DNA from: WGMI01 sp041739275
Lineage (GTDB): Bacteria; Bacteroidota; Bacteroidia; Flavobacteriales; Schleiferiaceae
Direction: 5' to 3'
Assembly: GCA_041739275.1 (NCBI GenBank)
Contig: JBGSOF010000052.1
Location: 26,821 to 90,820 of the forward strand
DNA: 64,000 nt
Under the pieces are notes generated by a model, which saw nothing but the letters and a program-made list of their open reading frames with translations, was not told the DNA's origin and did no database searches. Position numbers and translations under genes: made by a program. Shown here one piece after another: positions 50,804 through 59,565 of this stretch (its first letter is position 1; each line of letters opens with the position of its first letter).

Positions 50804-52545
50804 GGCGTAAGTGCTTTAGCCCGGTTTAGCAATTCGTGATCGGGCTCTCGGCCTTGAGATCTGATGAGTTGAATGGCTTGCTCGTATGTCTGCTTGGCCT
50901 CTGGAGTTCGACCGAGCTTTTCAAGGATGGCGGCTCGATGTTCCAAGAAAACGGCATCGCTCGAAAGAGCCAAAGCTTCGTCGATCTTATTGAGGGCCTT
51001 TTCGTACTCGCCGAGTTTGAAAAGAACCCATGCCCAGGTATCCATGGAGTTGGCATTTCGAGGCTCGAGTTGATTTGCTCGGATCGAGAGTTTCAAAGCC
51101 TCTTGTAAATTCTCGGAACGCTCGGAAAGCACCCAAGCATAATTGTTGAGGTACAGAGGATTGTCGGGTTCGAGCTGCAAGGCGCGTTTGAAGTGCTTGT
51201 CGGAGCTCGGATAGTCTTTCAAGGCGTCGCAGCTCATGCCCAAACCCATTTCAAAACGAGAGAGCAACTCGGGCTGCCCAAAGGCGAGATCGCTTCCTGT
51301 TTCGTAGGCTGTGCGCGCTTCGGCATAGAGTGTTTTCTGTTCAGCGGCCGTCCCCAAAAACAACCATGCCCAAGCTTGATTGGGGTGTTCTGCGATCGCC
51401 GTCTGAGACTCATTGTAAAGGGCCTCCCAATCGCGCAGTTCCGCTTCGATGCTCAGCAACTGCATCCAAATGGGCCATAGAGAACCTTGGGGCAATTGAA
51501 CCGCTTTGCGATAGGCATCGCGCGCCTCGGGCCAACGGCGGTCTCTCACCATGAAGTCGCCCTTCATCGCAAAGACCTTGGCCTCTCTCGGGTGAACTTC
51601 TTCGGCAATGGCGAGGAGTTCGAGTGCCCTGTCGCGCAACTCGGGGCTTTGTTCAGACGCTTGATAAAAACTCAAGAGCACGGAAATTTTGGCGTCGATG
51701 TTCAGTTCGGGGCTCTTCATGGCGCGCTTGAGCGACAAATACGAGGCTTCGTATTGCCCTTCCTCTTGTTGGACCGCCGCAAGACCGAGGAGTGCGAAGG
51801 CATTTTCAGGCTCCCGGTTCAAGATGTCTTTCCAAATTTTGACGGCTTTGTCGGTTTGTCCGTTGGCGCGGTACAAATCGGCTTTTTCGAGCGAATAAAC
51901 CCGGCCGGCCGGAAAGGCTTTATCGAGTGCGTCGAGCTGCTTGGCTGCGGCTTCAAGATCTCCCGAGAGCAAAAAGAGCCTCTTTTTCTCTTGACCTACT
52001 TCAGGTGTGAGGCCCTCGCGCGCCTCAATTCGATCGAGCGTGATCAATGCTTCAGGGTGCATTCGCGCATCGATTTGAACGCTGGCCAGTTCGTAGAGCA
52101 GAGCCAAATCGTTTGGATTTAGGTCGACTGCCCTTTGTAGCAAACCTGCAGCAGAGCGGGTCAAACCCAGAGAACTGTGGATTTCGGCGAGCTCCGCGAG
52201 CTGCCTCGGATCGATATCGGCGGTGGCTTCGGCCTTTGCGCTGTAATCGAGGGCTAGGTCGGCGCGTTTCTGCCGGTGGTGCAGTTTGGCGAGCTCGACC
52301 TTGGGCAGAGCCAAACGGGGCTGCAACTGTTCGCACTCTTCGAATGCGCGAATGGCCTCGTCGAAGCGCTCGGTGATCTTGAATTTTTGAGCATTCCAAA
52401 AGCCCGCCTCATAGGCTTGCTCTCCGGCCGTAGGTGCCTGAGCCGACGCCCTATTCGAGCCGACCGCGACCCAAGCCGCGAGAAACGCGACGCAGAACTT
52501 CGGCGCGAAGGATCTCTTAAACCTCCAAGGTGCTGTAATCTCCAA
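50800..52545 (-). CDS. Exported TPR-repeat protein
   Basis: A 581-residue protein with a signal peptide (to about residue 36, SNRASAQ) and tandem tetratricopeptide repeats through its length (DPRQLAELAEIHSSLGLTRS; ALLGLAAVQQEEGQYEASYL; NYAWVLSERSENLQEALKLS). TPR scaffolds bind other proteins, here probably in the envelope. The start is TTG within the last 29 bases of the nucleotidyltransferase gene; no ATG lies near the signal peptide. It sits in the dut/DUF4292/EnvC operon. Confidence 0.82.
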   Translation of the reverse strand: MEITAPWRFKRSFAPKFCVAFLAAWVAVGSNRASAQAPTAGEQAYEAGFWNAQKFKITERFDEAIRAFEECEQLQPRLALPKVELAKLHHRQKRADLALDYSAKAEATADIDPRQLAELAEIHSSLGLTRSAAGLLQRAVDLNPNDLALLYELASVQIDARMHPEALITLDRIEAREGLTPEVGQEKKRLFLLSGDLEAAAKQLDALDKAFPAGRVYSLEKADLYRANGQTDKAVKIWKDILNREPENAFALLGLAAVQQEEGQYEASYLSLKRAMKSPELNIDAKISVLLSFYQASEQSPELRDRALELLAIAEEVHPREAKVFAMKGDFMVRDRRWPEARDAYRKAVQLPQGSLWPIWMQLLSIEAELRDWEALYNESQTAIAEHPNQAWAWLFLGTAAEQKTLYAEARTAYETGSDLAFGQPELLSRFEMGLGMSCDALKDYPSSDKHFKRALQLEPDNPLYLNNYAWVLSERSENLQEALKLSIRANQLEPRNANSMDTWAWVLFKLGEYEKALNKIDEALALSSDAVFLEHRAAILEKLGRTPEAKQTYEQAIQLIRSQGREPDHELLNRAKALTP

Positions 52546-53527
52546 TGCTGACTTGTGTAAACGCCCCGTCGAAACGCACGTGGCTACCGATCATCGAATT
52601 CTTCAACCGAAGACCCACCAAGTGTGCATCGTCGCGTATCAAAGCGCGTTCCAAAGTGCAGTTTTCGACAGTGCTGCGGTTCCCGATAGAAACGCCCGGA
52701 CCGATCTTTGAATTGCGCACCACCGCACCCGCACCGAGATAGCAGGGTTCGACGATCTCAGAATTCTCTACAACCGCATCGAGGGCGCGTAGCGGTGATC
52801 CTTTGGCGTGCAGGTAGCCCAGCATTCGCGCATTGGTATCGACGGTGATGTCTTTGTTTCCGCAGTCCATCCAGTCGTCCACCTTGCCCGAGGTAAAGCG
52901 CATCCCTTGCACCTTCATGTTTTCGAGGGCGTTGGTGAGCTGGTATTCGCCTTTGTCTTTGATGTCGTGGTCGAGCAGGTACTGGAGTTCTGACCTCAGC
53001 TTGTCTCCATCTCGGAAATAGTAAATGCCGATAATCGCTTCGTCTGAAACAAATTCTTTGGGCTTCTCGACGAAATCGGTAATCACCCCTTCGCTGTCTT
53101 TTTTAACGACGCCGAAAGCACTCGGATCGTCGACCACTTTGGTCCAAATCACCCCGTCGCTGACGGGATCAAGGACAAAGTCTGCGACAAAAAGGGTGTC
53201 CGCAAAAGCCACGACCAAGGGGCCTTCGAGACTTGGGCCGGCGCACAAAATGGCATGTGCCGTGCCGAGGGGCTCGTGTTGATAGTAAATGCTGGCTTTA
53301 GCTCCTTGTGACTCTGCGATGGCGATAAGGTCTTTTTCTACATCAGCCCCAAAATCGCCAATGATAAAGGCCACTTCTTCTACTTTTTGATGGCAAATCG
53401 AGACGATGTCCTCGACCAGCCGCTGAACGATGGGCTTGCCCGCGATGGGGATTAGAGGCTTCGGGGTGCTCAGCGTGTGCGGACGCATCCGCTTGCCTTT
53501 GCCCGCCATGGGCACAATGATCTTCAT
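52517..53527 (-). CDS. Sugar-1-phosphate nucleotidyltransferase with left-handed beta-helix
   Basis: A 336-residue enzyme that couples a sugar 1-phosphate to an NTP. The N-terminal GlmU/RmlA-type motif is IIVPMAGKGKRMRPHTLSTP (residues 3-22), with the sugar-binding FVEKPKEFV and GEYQLTNAL segments. The last 90 residues repeat hexapeptides (VVRNSKIGPGVSIGNRSTVE) as in bacterial NDP-sugar pyrophosphorylases. Nucleotide and sugar are not determinable. ATGA overlaps dut on the upstream side. Confidence 0.85.
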   Translation of the reverse strand: MKIIVPMAGKGKRMRPHTLSTPKPLIPIAGKPIVQRLVEDIVSICHQKVEEVAFIIGDFGADVEKDLIAIAESQGAKASIYYQHEPLGTAHAILCAGPSLEGPLVVAFADTLFVADFVLDPVSDGVIWTKVVDDPSAFGVVKKDSEGVITDFVEKPKEFVSDEAIIGIYYFRDGDKLRSELQYLLDHDIKDKGEYQLTNALENMKVQGMRFTSGKVDDWMDCGNKDITVDTNARMLGYLHAKGSPLRALDAVVENSEIVEPCYLGAGAVVRNSKIGPGVSIGNRSTVENCTLERALIRDDAHLVGLRLKNSMIGSHVRFDGAFTQVSIGDYSTLEV

Positions 53528-54003
53528 GATATAGATGGATTGTCAGATTCTTTGAGCAGAGTTCCCACACCCGTGCTTCCAAAACCACCGCTTCCGCGAA
53601 GGCTGGAGTCGAGTTCGTTTGAAGGAATCCAAAGCACAGATGCGTAGCGCGCAACCACCATTTGAGCGATGCGCTCTCCGGGGGCTATTTCGATGGGTTG
53701 ATCGGAGAGGTTGATCAACAAAACCCCGATTTCTCCGCGATAATCGGCGTCGATGGTCCCGGGGCTGTTGACGAGTCCAAGGCCTTTTTTGAGGGCCAAG
53801 CCACTTCTGGGTCGAATCTGAGCTTCAAAACCCGCGGGCAATTCGATGCTCAAACCGGTCGGAACCAGTTTGCGTTCGAGAGGGCTCAGTCGAATGGTCT
53901 CGGGCAAATCGGCGTGCAAGTCCATGCCCGCACTCAATGCGGTGGCATAGGCAGGTAGAGGCTGAGCTCCTTTGTTTAGGATGCGAATGTTTACGGTTTC
54001 CAT
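53524..54003 (-). CDS. dut: Deoxyuridine 5'-triphosphate nucleotidohydrolase
   Basis: Hydrolyses dUTP to dUMP, keeping uracil out of DNA. The five dUTPase motifs are all present: AGMDLHAD, PRSGLALKKGL, NSPGTIDADYRGE, GERIAQMV and RGSGGFGSTG. Length is 159 residues. The start codon is 13 bases inside the flippase gene. Confidence 0.96.
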   Translation of the reverse strand: METVNIRILNKGAQPLPAYATALSAGMDLHADLPETIRLSPLERKLVPTGLSIELPAGFEAQIRPRSGLALKKGLGLVNSPGTIDADYRGEIGVLLINLSDQPIEIAPGERIAQMVVARYASVLWIPSNELDSSLRGSGGFGSTGVGTLLKESDNPSIS

Positions 54004-55442
54004 CGGCTGAGACTCGAAAAAAACGCCTTGCCCTCGAGCCGGAATACCAAGAATCCATACGGGATCAAAACCCCGATTGCCACGAGACCAAAACGCTCTT
54101 GAACGACCCAGCCAAGGTAGCCCAAAACCAAACTGAGCCCAAGAATAAGACCGAGTTTAGACCAGTCGTACGGGATCGGATAGTGCTTTTGCCCGAGTGC
54201 CAGATTTACAGCCAACATCGTGGCGTACGACAACAAAGTGGCCCAGGCCGAGCCCGCGATTCCATATCGAGGAATTGCATACAAATTCACACCAATCGTA
54301 ACAACCAAACCGGCCAGGGTGATGAAAAGGCTGAATCGCGTTTGGCCCGAAAGCTTAAACCACATGGAAGCCACGGAATGGACTCCAAGCAAAAGATTGG
54401 CTGTTAGCAGGATGAATACAAGATCGAGACCTTCCCAAAACTTAGCGTCGATGAAATTGCGCAATACGGGCATCAGTGCATTGAGCGCGACAAAGACCCC
54501 TCCCAGAAGGAGTGTAAAGAGCAACAAACTCCTCGCCAGCATGCTGCGATCGCCTGTTTGCTTTGCGTGTTTGAAAAACAAGGGCTCGGCAGCATATCGA
54601 AAAGCTTGAATAAACAAAACCAAGAAAATGGAAATCTTGTAGACTGCCCCGTATACTCCGAGTTGCTCCATGGCTTCGTCGCGAGGAAGTAGGAACTTCA
54701 AGAATTGTCGGTCGGCCAACTCGTTGGCAATTCCCGCCAAACCTGCCAGCATCAGCGGAAAACCATAGGCGGCCATGCGGAGCCACAAATTCCGGTCGAA
54801 GGAGGATCGCCCCAAGGCCCTGTATTCGGGCAGGAGCAAAAGGAGCATAACCCCGGATGCAATCAAGTTTGCGATCAAGATTTTGGACGGCCCGTCCATT
54901 TCGATCAGCAATGGGAAGAGTCGGGCTATAGTTCCCCACAAAAAGAAATCGAGATTCAGGAGCACATTCACCCCGATCAAGACCATTTTAACAGAGACAA
55001 ATCGAAGAGCGCGTTCCTCTCTTCTCAACTTGGCGAAGGGAATGGCGGAGGCTACGTCCAAGATTAAGATCCAAGCCGTTGCGCGCAGGTAAAAGGGCGA
55101 ATCCGAATAGCGCAAAACCCGGGAAAGCGGCTCAAAACCCAGCTCGAAGCAGAGCACAAAAACTCCGATGGCCCCGAGAAGCCCCCACAAAGCAGTGGAC
55201 AACACCGCAGCGGAGCGCTCTTTGTTTTGCTCGGAAAAATGAAAAAACGCCGTTTCCATGCCGTAGGTCAAAACCACTATGGCAAAGGCAATCAGCGTGT
55301 ACAGATCGGTATTTACCCCGTATTCGGACTTGGCTAGAGCCCCTGTGTGAAGGGGCACCAACAAAAAGTTGAGCACCCGCCCGAGGATGCTGCTCAGTCC
55401 GTACAACGCGGTTTGTTTGGCGAGCTGGCCGATGAAGGACAT
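53991..55442 (-). CDS. Polysaccharide flippase (MATE/MOP superfamily)
   Basis: A 483-residue polytopic membrane protein with about 12-14 helices. The N-terminus QTALYGLSSILGRVLNFLLV is typical of lipid-linked oligosaccharide flippases. It likely moves an undecaprenyl-linked sugar across the inner membrane. It is first in the operon flippase-dut-nucleotidyltransferase-TPR-DUF4292-EnvC. A -7 box TACCTTTG lies five bases before its ATG, which is unusual. Confidence 0.85.
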   Translation of the reverse strand: MSFIGQLAKQTALYGLSSILGRVLNFLLVPLHTGALAKSEYGVNTDLYTLIAFAIVVLTYGMETAFFHFSEQNKERSAAVLSTALWGLLGAIGVFVLCFELGFEPLSRVLRYSDSPFYLRATAWILILDVASAIPFAKLRREERALRFVSVKMVLIGVNVLLNLDFFLWGTIARLFPLLIEMDGPSKILIANLIASGVMLLLLLPEYRALGRSSFDRNLWLRMAAYGFPLMLAGLAGIANELADRQFLKFLLPRDEAMEQLGVYGAVYKISIFLVLFIQAFRYAAEPLFFKHAKQTGDRSMLARSLLLFTLLLGGVFVALNALMPVLRNFIDAKFWEGLDLVFILLTANLLLGVHSVASMWFKLSGQTRFSLFITLAGLVVTIGVNLYAIPRYGIAGSAWATLLSYATMLAVNLALGQKHYPIPYDWSKLGLILGLSLVLGYLGWVVQERFGLVAIGVLIPYGFLVFRLEGKAFFSSLSRWKP

Positions 55443-55446
55443 CCGA

Positions 55447-55454
55447 CAAAGGTA
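55447..55454 (-). promoter_or_regulatory. Candidate -7 box immediately before the flippase gene
   Basis: TACCTTTG on the minus strand matches TAnnTTTG and ends 4 bases before the ATG. A transcript would start at or next to the start codon. Confidence 0.4.
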
Positions 55455-55484
55455 GTTTTGCACCGAGCCGCGGAGGTGCCGTCG

Positions 55485-55492
55485 TATTTTTG
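55485..55492 (+). promoter_or_regulatory. Candidate -7 box for the M28 peptidase gene
   Basis: TATTTTTG fits TAnnTTTG and lies 23 bases before the ATG, in the 73-base gap shared with the divergent flippase gene. TTTG lies 24 bases upstream, a little farther than usual. Confidence 0.42.
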
Positions 55493-55515
55493 AGGTTCCT
55501 ATTTTCCAAAGACGC

Positions 55516-57195
55516 ATGAATATTTCACGGCCTGCATTTCTTTTTCTCCTCCTCGCATCGAGCGTTTCGAGCTATGGACTCGTGGCTCAAAATTGCCCGC
55601 GATTGGCGCCGGGCGCGGTCGACGCCTTGGCGAGGCACATCCGCTATTTGTCGTCTGATGATCTCGGCGGACGCTCTCCGGGCACCAAAGGCGAAAAACT
55701 CGCGGCGGAATACATCAGCCAGCAGTTCGGGCAAATCGGATTGCAGCCCATGGGTTCAGACAATTGGTTCGAACCCTTTCAAGTTGCTGATTGGGCCGTT
55801 GCCGGACAGGGCAATAAACTCGAGATCGATGGAATTGCCTTGGTTCGCGGGGAGCAATTCTACCCAACGGCTTACACAAAAAATGGCCATCTCGAGGCAC
55901 AAACCGTTTACGTAAAATACGGGATTGTGCTCGAGGCCAAGAAGCGAGACGACCTCAAAAGAAAGGACTTGAACGGCAAAATAGCGGTAATGGACGCGGG
56001 CTCTCCCGATGGAATTCACCCCCATTCCGAGTATGCCTCAGAACACGACCTGCTCGGTCGAATCGAACGCTTGGCCGGCCGTGGAGCCGCTGCGGTCATC
56101 ATCATCAACAAAAAAGGAGATCAAGTTCCCGCCAAACGCTTCAAAAAGTTGATGCGCAGCCCTGTGCCTGTGGTTTATGTCTCCGATGCCAAGGCGGCCA
56201 AAAAACTCCAAAAAAAACACACGGTAAAGCTCTCGGCCAAGGTCGACGAGCGCTTTTTAGATGCGGTAAACATTGTTGGAGGCATCGATAACGGGGCGGA
56301 AAGTACCATCGTGATCGGGGCGCATTTTGACCACCTCGGCATGGGAGACGAGGGCTCCTTGCACAAGGGAGAACCCGCCGTCCACAACGGGGCCGACGAC
56401 AACGCCAGCGGCACGGCAGGGGTGATTGAATTGGCGCGATGGATCGCGAGTCGACCCGATAAAACGCACAATTATTTGTTCGTGTGCTTCTCGGCCGAAG
56501 AAATGGGGCTTTTGGGTTCCAATTATTTCGTCAAAAACATGAAGCTGCCTGCGGAACAAATCAACTATATGATCAATATGGATATGATCGGCCGTTTGAC
56601 CGAAGAAAAAGGATTGGCGGTGAGCGGGGTGGGCACCAGTCCCGTCTTTGCGGAATTTGCCGAGAAAAAAGGCTGCTTCGACTATCCCATCAAGACATCT
56701 CCGGGCGGAAGAGGACCTTCAGATCACACCAGTTTTTACAACAAAGACATTCCGGTTCTTCACTTTTTTACGGGAACCCATGCCGACTATCACAAGCCCA
56801 GCGACGATTTTGACCACATCAATGTCGAAGGAACAGTGCGCGTTCTCGAATACATCGCGTTCTGGATAGACGCTTTGAAAGAGTATCCGAAAATCGATTT
56901 TACTGCGACCAAAGACGACTCTTCCGACAAAGCGCCCAAGTTTAGCGTTACGCTGGGGGTGGTTCCCGACTACTTGTATTCGGGCGAAGGCATGAGAATT
57001 GACGGAGTAACCGATGGAAAACCGGCCGCAAAAGCGGGTTTGAAAACTGGAGATGTCGTGCTTCAACTCGGCGAAATTCGAGTGCGCGACATGATGAGCT
57101 ACATGAAGGCTCTTTCTGCCTTCAAGAGTGGCGATCGCGCAGAATTGATTTACGAACGCGAGGGCAAAGAGCAGAAAACCGAAGTGGAATTTTGA
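55516..57195 (+). CDS. M28 family zinc aminopeptidase with PA and PDZ domains
   Basis: A 559-residue exported peptidase with signal peptide (MNISRPAFLFLLLASSVSS). The M28 zinc centre is HFDHLGMG, ADDNASGTAG, CFSAEEMGLLGS, MNMDMIG and GPSDHTSF. An inserted PA-like domain covers about 110-250. A C-terminal PDZ domain (about 480-559, KAGLKTGDVVLQLGE) binds peptide ends. It probably trims peptides in the periplasm. gpsA follows after 8 bases. Confidence 0.92.
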   Translation: MNISRPAFLFLLLASSVSSYGLVAQNCPRLAPGAVDALARHIRYLSSDDLGGRSPGTKGEKLAAEYISQQFGQIGLQPMGSDNWFEPFQVADWAVAGQGNKLEIDGIALVRGEQFYPTAYTKNGHLEAQTVYVKYGIVLEAKKRDDLKRKDLNGKIAVMDAGSPDGIHPHSEYASEHDLLGRIERLAGRGAAAVIIINKKGDQVPAKRFKKLMRSPVPVVYVSDAKAAKKLQKKHTVKLSAKVDERFLDAVNIVGGIDNGAESTIVIGAHFDHLGMGDEGSLHKGEPAVHNGADDNASGTAGVIELARWIASRPDKTHNYLFVCFSAEEMGLLGSNYFVKNMKLPAEQINYMINMDMIGRLTEEKGLAVSGVGTSPVFAEFAEKKGCFDYPIKTSPGGRGPSDHTSFYNKDIPVLHFFTGTHADYHKPSDDFDHINVEGTVRVLEYIAFWIDALKEYPKIDFTATKDDSSDKAPKFSVTLGVVPDYLYSGEGMRIDGVTDGKPAAKAGLKTGDVVLQLGEIRVRDMMSYMKALSAFKSGDRAELIYEREGKEQKTEVEF

Positions 57196-57203
57196 GCGGC
57201 TCT

Positions 57204-58190
57204 ATGCCGAAAGTGGCGGTGATTGGAGGGGGCAGCTGGGCTACAGCGCTCGTGAAGATTTTGTCTGAGAACCTCGACTACGTGGGATGGTGGATGCGCT
57301 CAGAAGAAAGTGTGATGCACATCAAGCGCTTTCACAACAATCCTCGCTACCTCCCCGGCTTGGAATTGGCCACTGAAAACATCGACCTCTCGACCGATCT
57401 CAACCACTTGGTATCTGAGGCCGATTTGCTGTTGTTTGCCATTCCTTCGGCCTATCTCAAGCCAGTTCTGTCGAACCTCACCGTCTCTTTGGAGGGAAAG
57501 TTCATCGCCAGCGCCATTAAGGGGATTGTACCCGACGAGCGCTTGATTGTCGGAGAGTTTTTTCAGCAGCAATATGCCATACCCGAAGATTTCATTGCTG
57601 TGATTACCGGGCCATGCCATGCAGAAGAAGTGGCGCTCGAAAAGCTGAGCTATCTAACGATTGCTTCTGTCAATCCGATGCTGGCTCGAAACTTGGCCGA
57701 AATGTTAAAGCGACCGTATATCCGGACTTTGGTGAGCGACGACATTTATGGCACCGAATATTCGGCCGTGCTCAAGAATATTTATGCCGTAGCCGTGGGC
57801 ATTTGCCATGCGCTGGGCTACGGAGATAATTTTCAGGCGGTTTTGGTGAGCAGTTCCATCCGAGAAATCAAGCGATTTATGCGCTCGGTGCATCCCATCA
57901 AACGCAATATTCTCGGCTCGGCCTACCTCGGAGATTTGCTCGTGACGGCCTATTCGCAATTCAGCAGAAATAGACTATTCGGAACCATGATCGGCAAAGG
58001 GTATTCGGTGCGGTCTGCACAGCTCGAAATGAACATGGTGGCCGAAGGATATTTCGCCACCCGACTGATCGAAGAAATCCGCGCTGAGCACGAAATTAAA
58101 ATGCCCGTGGCTCAAGCCGTGTACCGAATCTTGTTCGAGGGAAAGAGCCCTCAAAAAGTGATGGAAAAACTCACGGCAAAACTGCGCTAA
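57204..58190 (+). CDS. gpsA: NAD(P)-dependent glycerol-3-phosphate dehydrogenase
   Basis: Reduces dihydroxyacetone phosphate to sn-glycerol 3-phosphate for phospholipids. The nucleotide motif is AVIGGGSWATALVK, with conserved lysines in SAIKGIVPDERL and SAVLKNIYAVAVGI. Length 328. I chose the ATG at MPKVAVIG rather than a TTG four codons upstream. Its stop overlaps the nitroreductase start (TAATG). Confidence 0.94.
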   Translation: MPKVAVIGGGSWATALVKILSENLDYVGWWMRSEESVMHIKRFHNNPRYLPGLELATENIDLSTDLNHLVSEADLLLFAIPSAYLKPVLSNLTVSLEGKFIASAIKGIVPDERLIVGEFFQQQYAIPEDFIAVITGPCHAEEVALEKLSYLTIASVNPMLARNLAEMLKRPYIRTLVSDDIYGTEYSAVLKNIYAVAVGICHALGYGDNFQAVLVSSSIREIKRFMRSVHPIKRNILGSAYLGDLLVTAYSQFSRNRLFGTMIGKGYSVRSAQLEMNMVAEGYFATRLIEEIRAEHEIKMPVAQAVYRILFEGKSPQKVMEKLTAKLR

Positions 58191-58849
58191 TGCCCGAGTC
58201 GATCTACAAACCCATTGAATTTATCGGCTTGCCCGAGCCTGCTCATGGTGCACTTGCAGCGGCAAAAACGCACCGAAAAGTGATGGAGGCCCGCAGAAGT
58301 TTGCGCTTTTTTTCGACTCGCAAGGTCGAGCGCGAACTCATCGAAGAGCTGATTTTAATCGCGGGCACGGCGCCTTCGGGAGCCCACAAGCAGCCTTGGA
58401 CTTTTGTGGCCATTTCGGATTCAGAAAAGAAGAGGGAAATCAGAATAGCCGCCGAAGCAGAAGAACGGCACTTTTATGATTCGGCAGCGGGCGAAGAATG
58501 GCTGCGCGACCTTCGTCCCTTGGGAACCGACTGGGAAAAACCTTTTTTGGAAGACGCTCCCTGGCTCGTGGCTGTGTTCCGACAAAGCACGGCTCCCGAT
58601 GGCTCCAAGCATTATTACACCCAAGAATCGCTCGGAATTTCCTGCGGTTTTCTCATCGCAGCCATCCATCAAATCGGCTTGGTCACCTTGACCCATACGC
58701 CCAGCCCGATGAACTTTTTGAGCGGAATACTCGAACGCCCGACGAACGAAAAACCCTTTTTGCTCTTGCCGATCGGATATCCCGCAGATGGCGCCACCGT
58801 GCCGGATCTGAAGCGGAAAAATCTGGAGCAAATCGCCGTCTTTTTCTGA
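58190..58849 (+). CDS. Nitroreductase family flavoprotein
   Basis: A 219-residue FMN-binding oxidoreductase. Typical segments are RRSLRFFSTRKVERELIEEL, the SGAHKQPWTFVAI phosphate/flavin loop, and the C-terminal PFLLLPIGYP. Such enzymes reduce nitro groups, quinones or halogenated tyrosines; the substrate is not clear. It is translationally coupled to gpsA. Confidence 0.9.
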   Translation: MPESIYKPIEFIGLPEPAHGALAAAKTHRKVMEARRSLRFFSTRKVERELIEELILIAGTAPSGAHKQPWTFVAISDSEKKREIRIAAEAEERHFYDSAAGEEWLRDLRPLGTDWEKPFLEDAPWLVAVFRQSTAPDGSKHYYTQESLGISCGFLIAAIHQIGLVTLTHTPSPMNFLSGILERPTNEKPFLLLPIGYPADGATVPDLKRKNLEQIAVFF

Positions 58850-58856
58850 GTAGACC

Positions 58857-59549
58857 TCAGTGTACCCCTTGTGCGTTTGAGAGCGCTTTAACATCGCCGA
58901 TGACAAAGCTCTTTCGATCAAAATCAATCAAACCTTCTTCGCGCAATTCGTTCAACAAGCTGGTCACGGTTTGTCGGCTTGTTCCGATGAGGCTCGCAAT
59001 ATCTTTGTGTGTCAATTTTAGCTCGAGTTGAGTGCGACCCTGCACAGACTGTCCGCGCTCTTGAGCGATTTCGACCAAAAACTCGATCAAACGTTGCCGG
59101 ACATCCTTAAACACCAAAGACTCTACGCGCCTTTCTAACTTACTCAACTTGAGTCCGATAAACTTAAACACCTTAAAGGAAAACTCCGAGTTGTCCTTCA
59201 TCAGCTCGTGCACTTCCTCGACCTTGACCGGACAGAGCACTGTTTTCTCGACCATGGCCTCGGCAATCTCATTGCGCATGGTCTCGCCTAGCAAGGATCT
59301 TTCTCCGAATAGTTCCCCTCGCCCGAGGATATGGCGCACCGATTCTTCGCCCGAATCGGTGTAAGACAGCAGTTTTACCTTGCCATCGGCAATCAAATAA
59401 AGGGTATTTGCGGGGTCCTCGCTGAAGTAGATCACCTCGCCTTTTCCGTATTCTTTATAGTGCCCTTCTGCCCGATAGTCCTTCAGCTTGTGCGGACACA
59501 TGACGTCGAAGAGGTTGACGTCGTCGAAATACCAGAACGAGTGACCCAT
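58857..59549 (-). CDS. Crp/Fnr family transcription regulator
   Basis: A 230-residue regulator with an N-terminal cyclic-nucleotide-type beta-roll (GKGEVIYFSEDPANTLYLIA; GRGELFGERSLLG) and a C-terminal winged helix (THKDIASLIGTSRQTVTSLLN). The N-terminal cysteines of Fnr for an Fe-S cluster are absent, so it is not a classical oxygen sensor. Its ligand is unknown. The ATG giving MGHSFWYF was selected; a longer frame overlaps the patatin gene. Confidence 0.92.
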   Translation of the reverse strand: MGHSFWYFDDVNLFDVMCPHKLKDYRAEGHYKEYGKGEVIYFSEDPANTLYLIADGKVKLLSYTDSGEESVRHILGRGELFGERSLLGETMRNEIAEAMVEKTVLCPVKVEEVHELMKDNSEFSFKVFKFIGLKLSKLERRVESLVFKDVRQRLIEFLVEIAQERGQSVQGRTQLELKLTHKDIASLIGTSRQTVTSLLNELREEGLIDFDRKSFVIGDVKALSNAQGVH

Positions 59550-59565
59550 ATGTCCAAGGTACGAT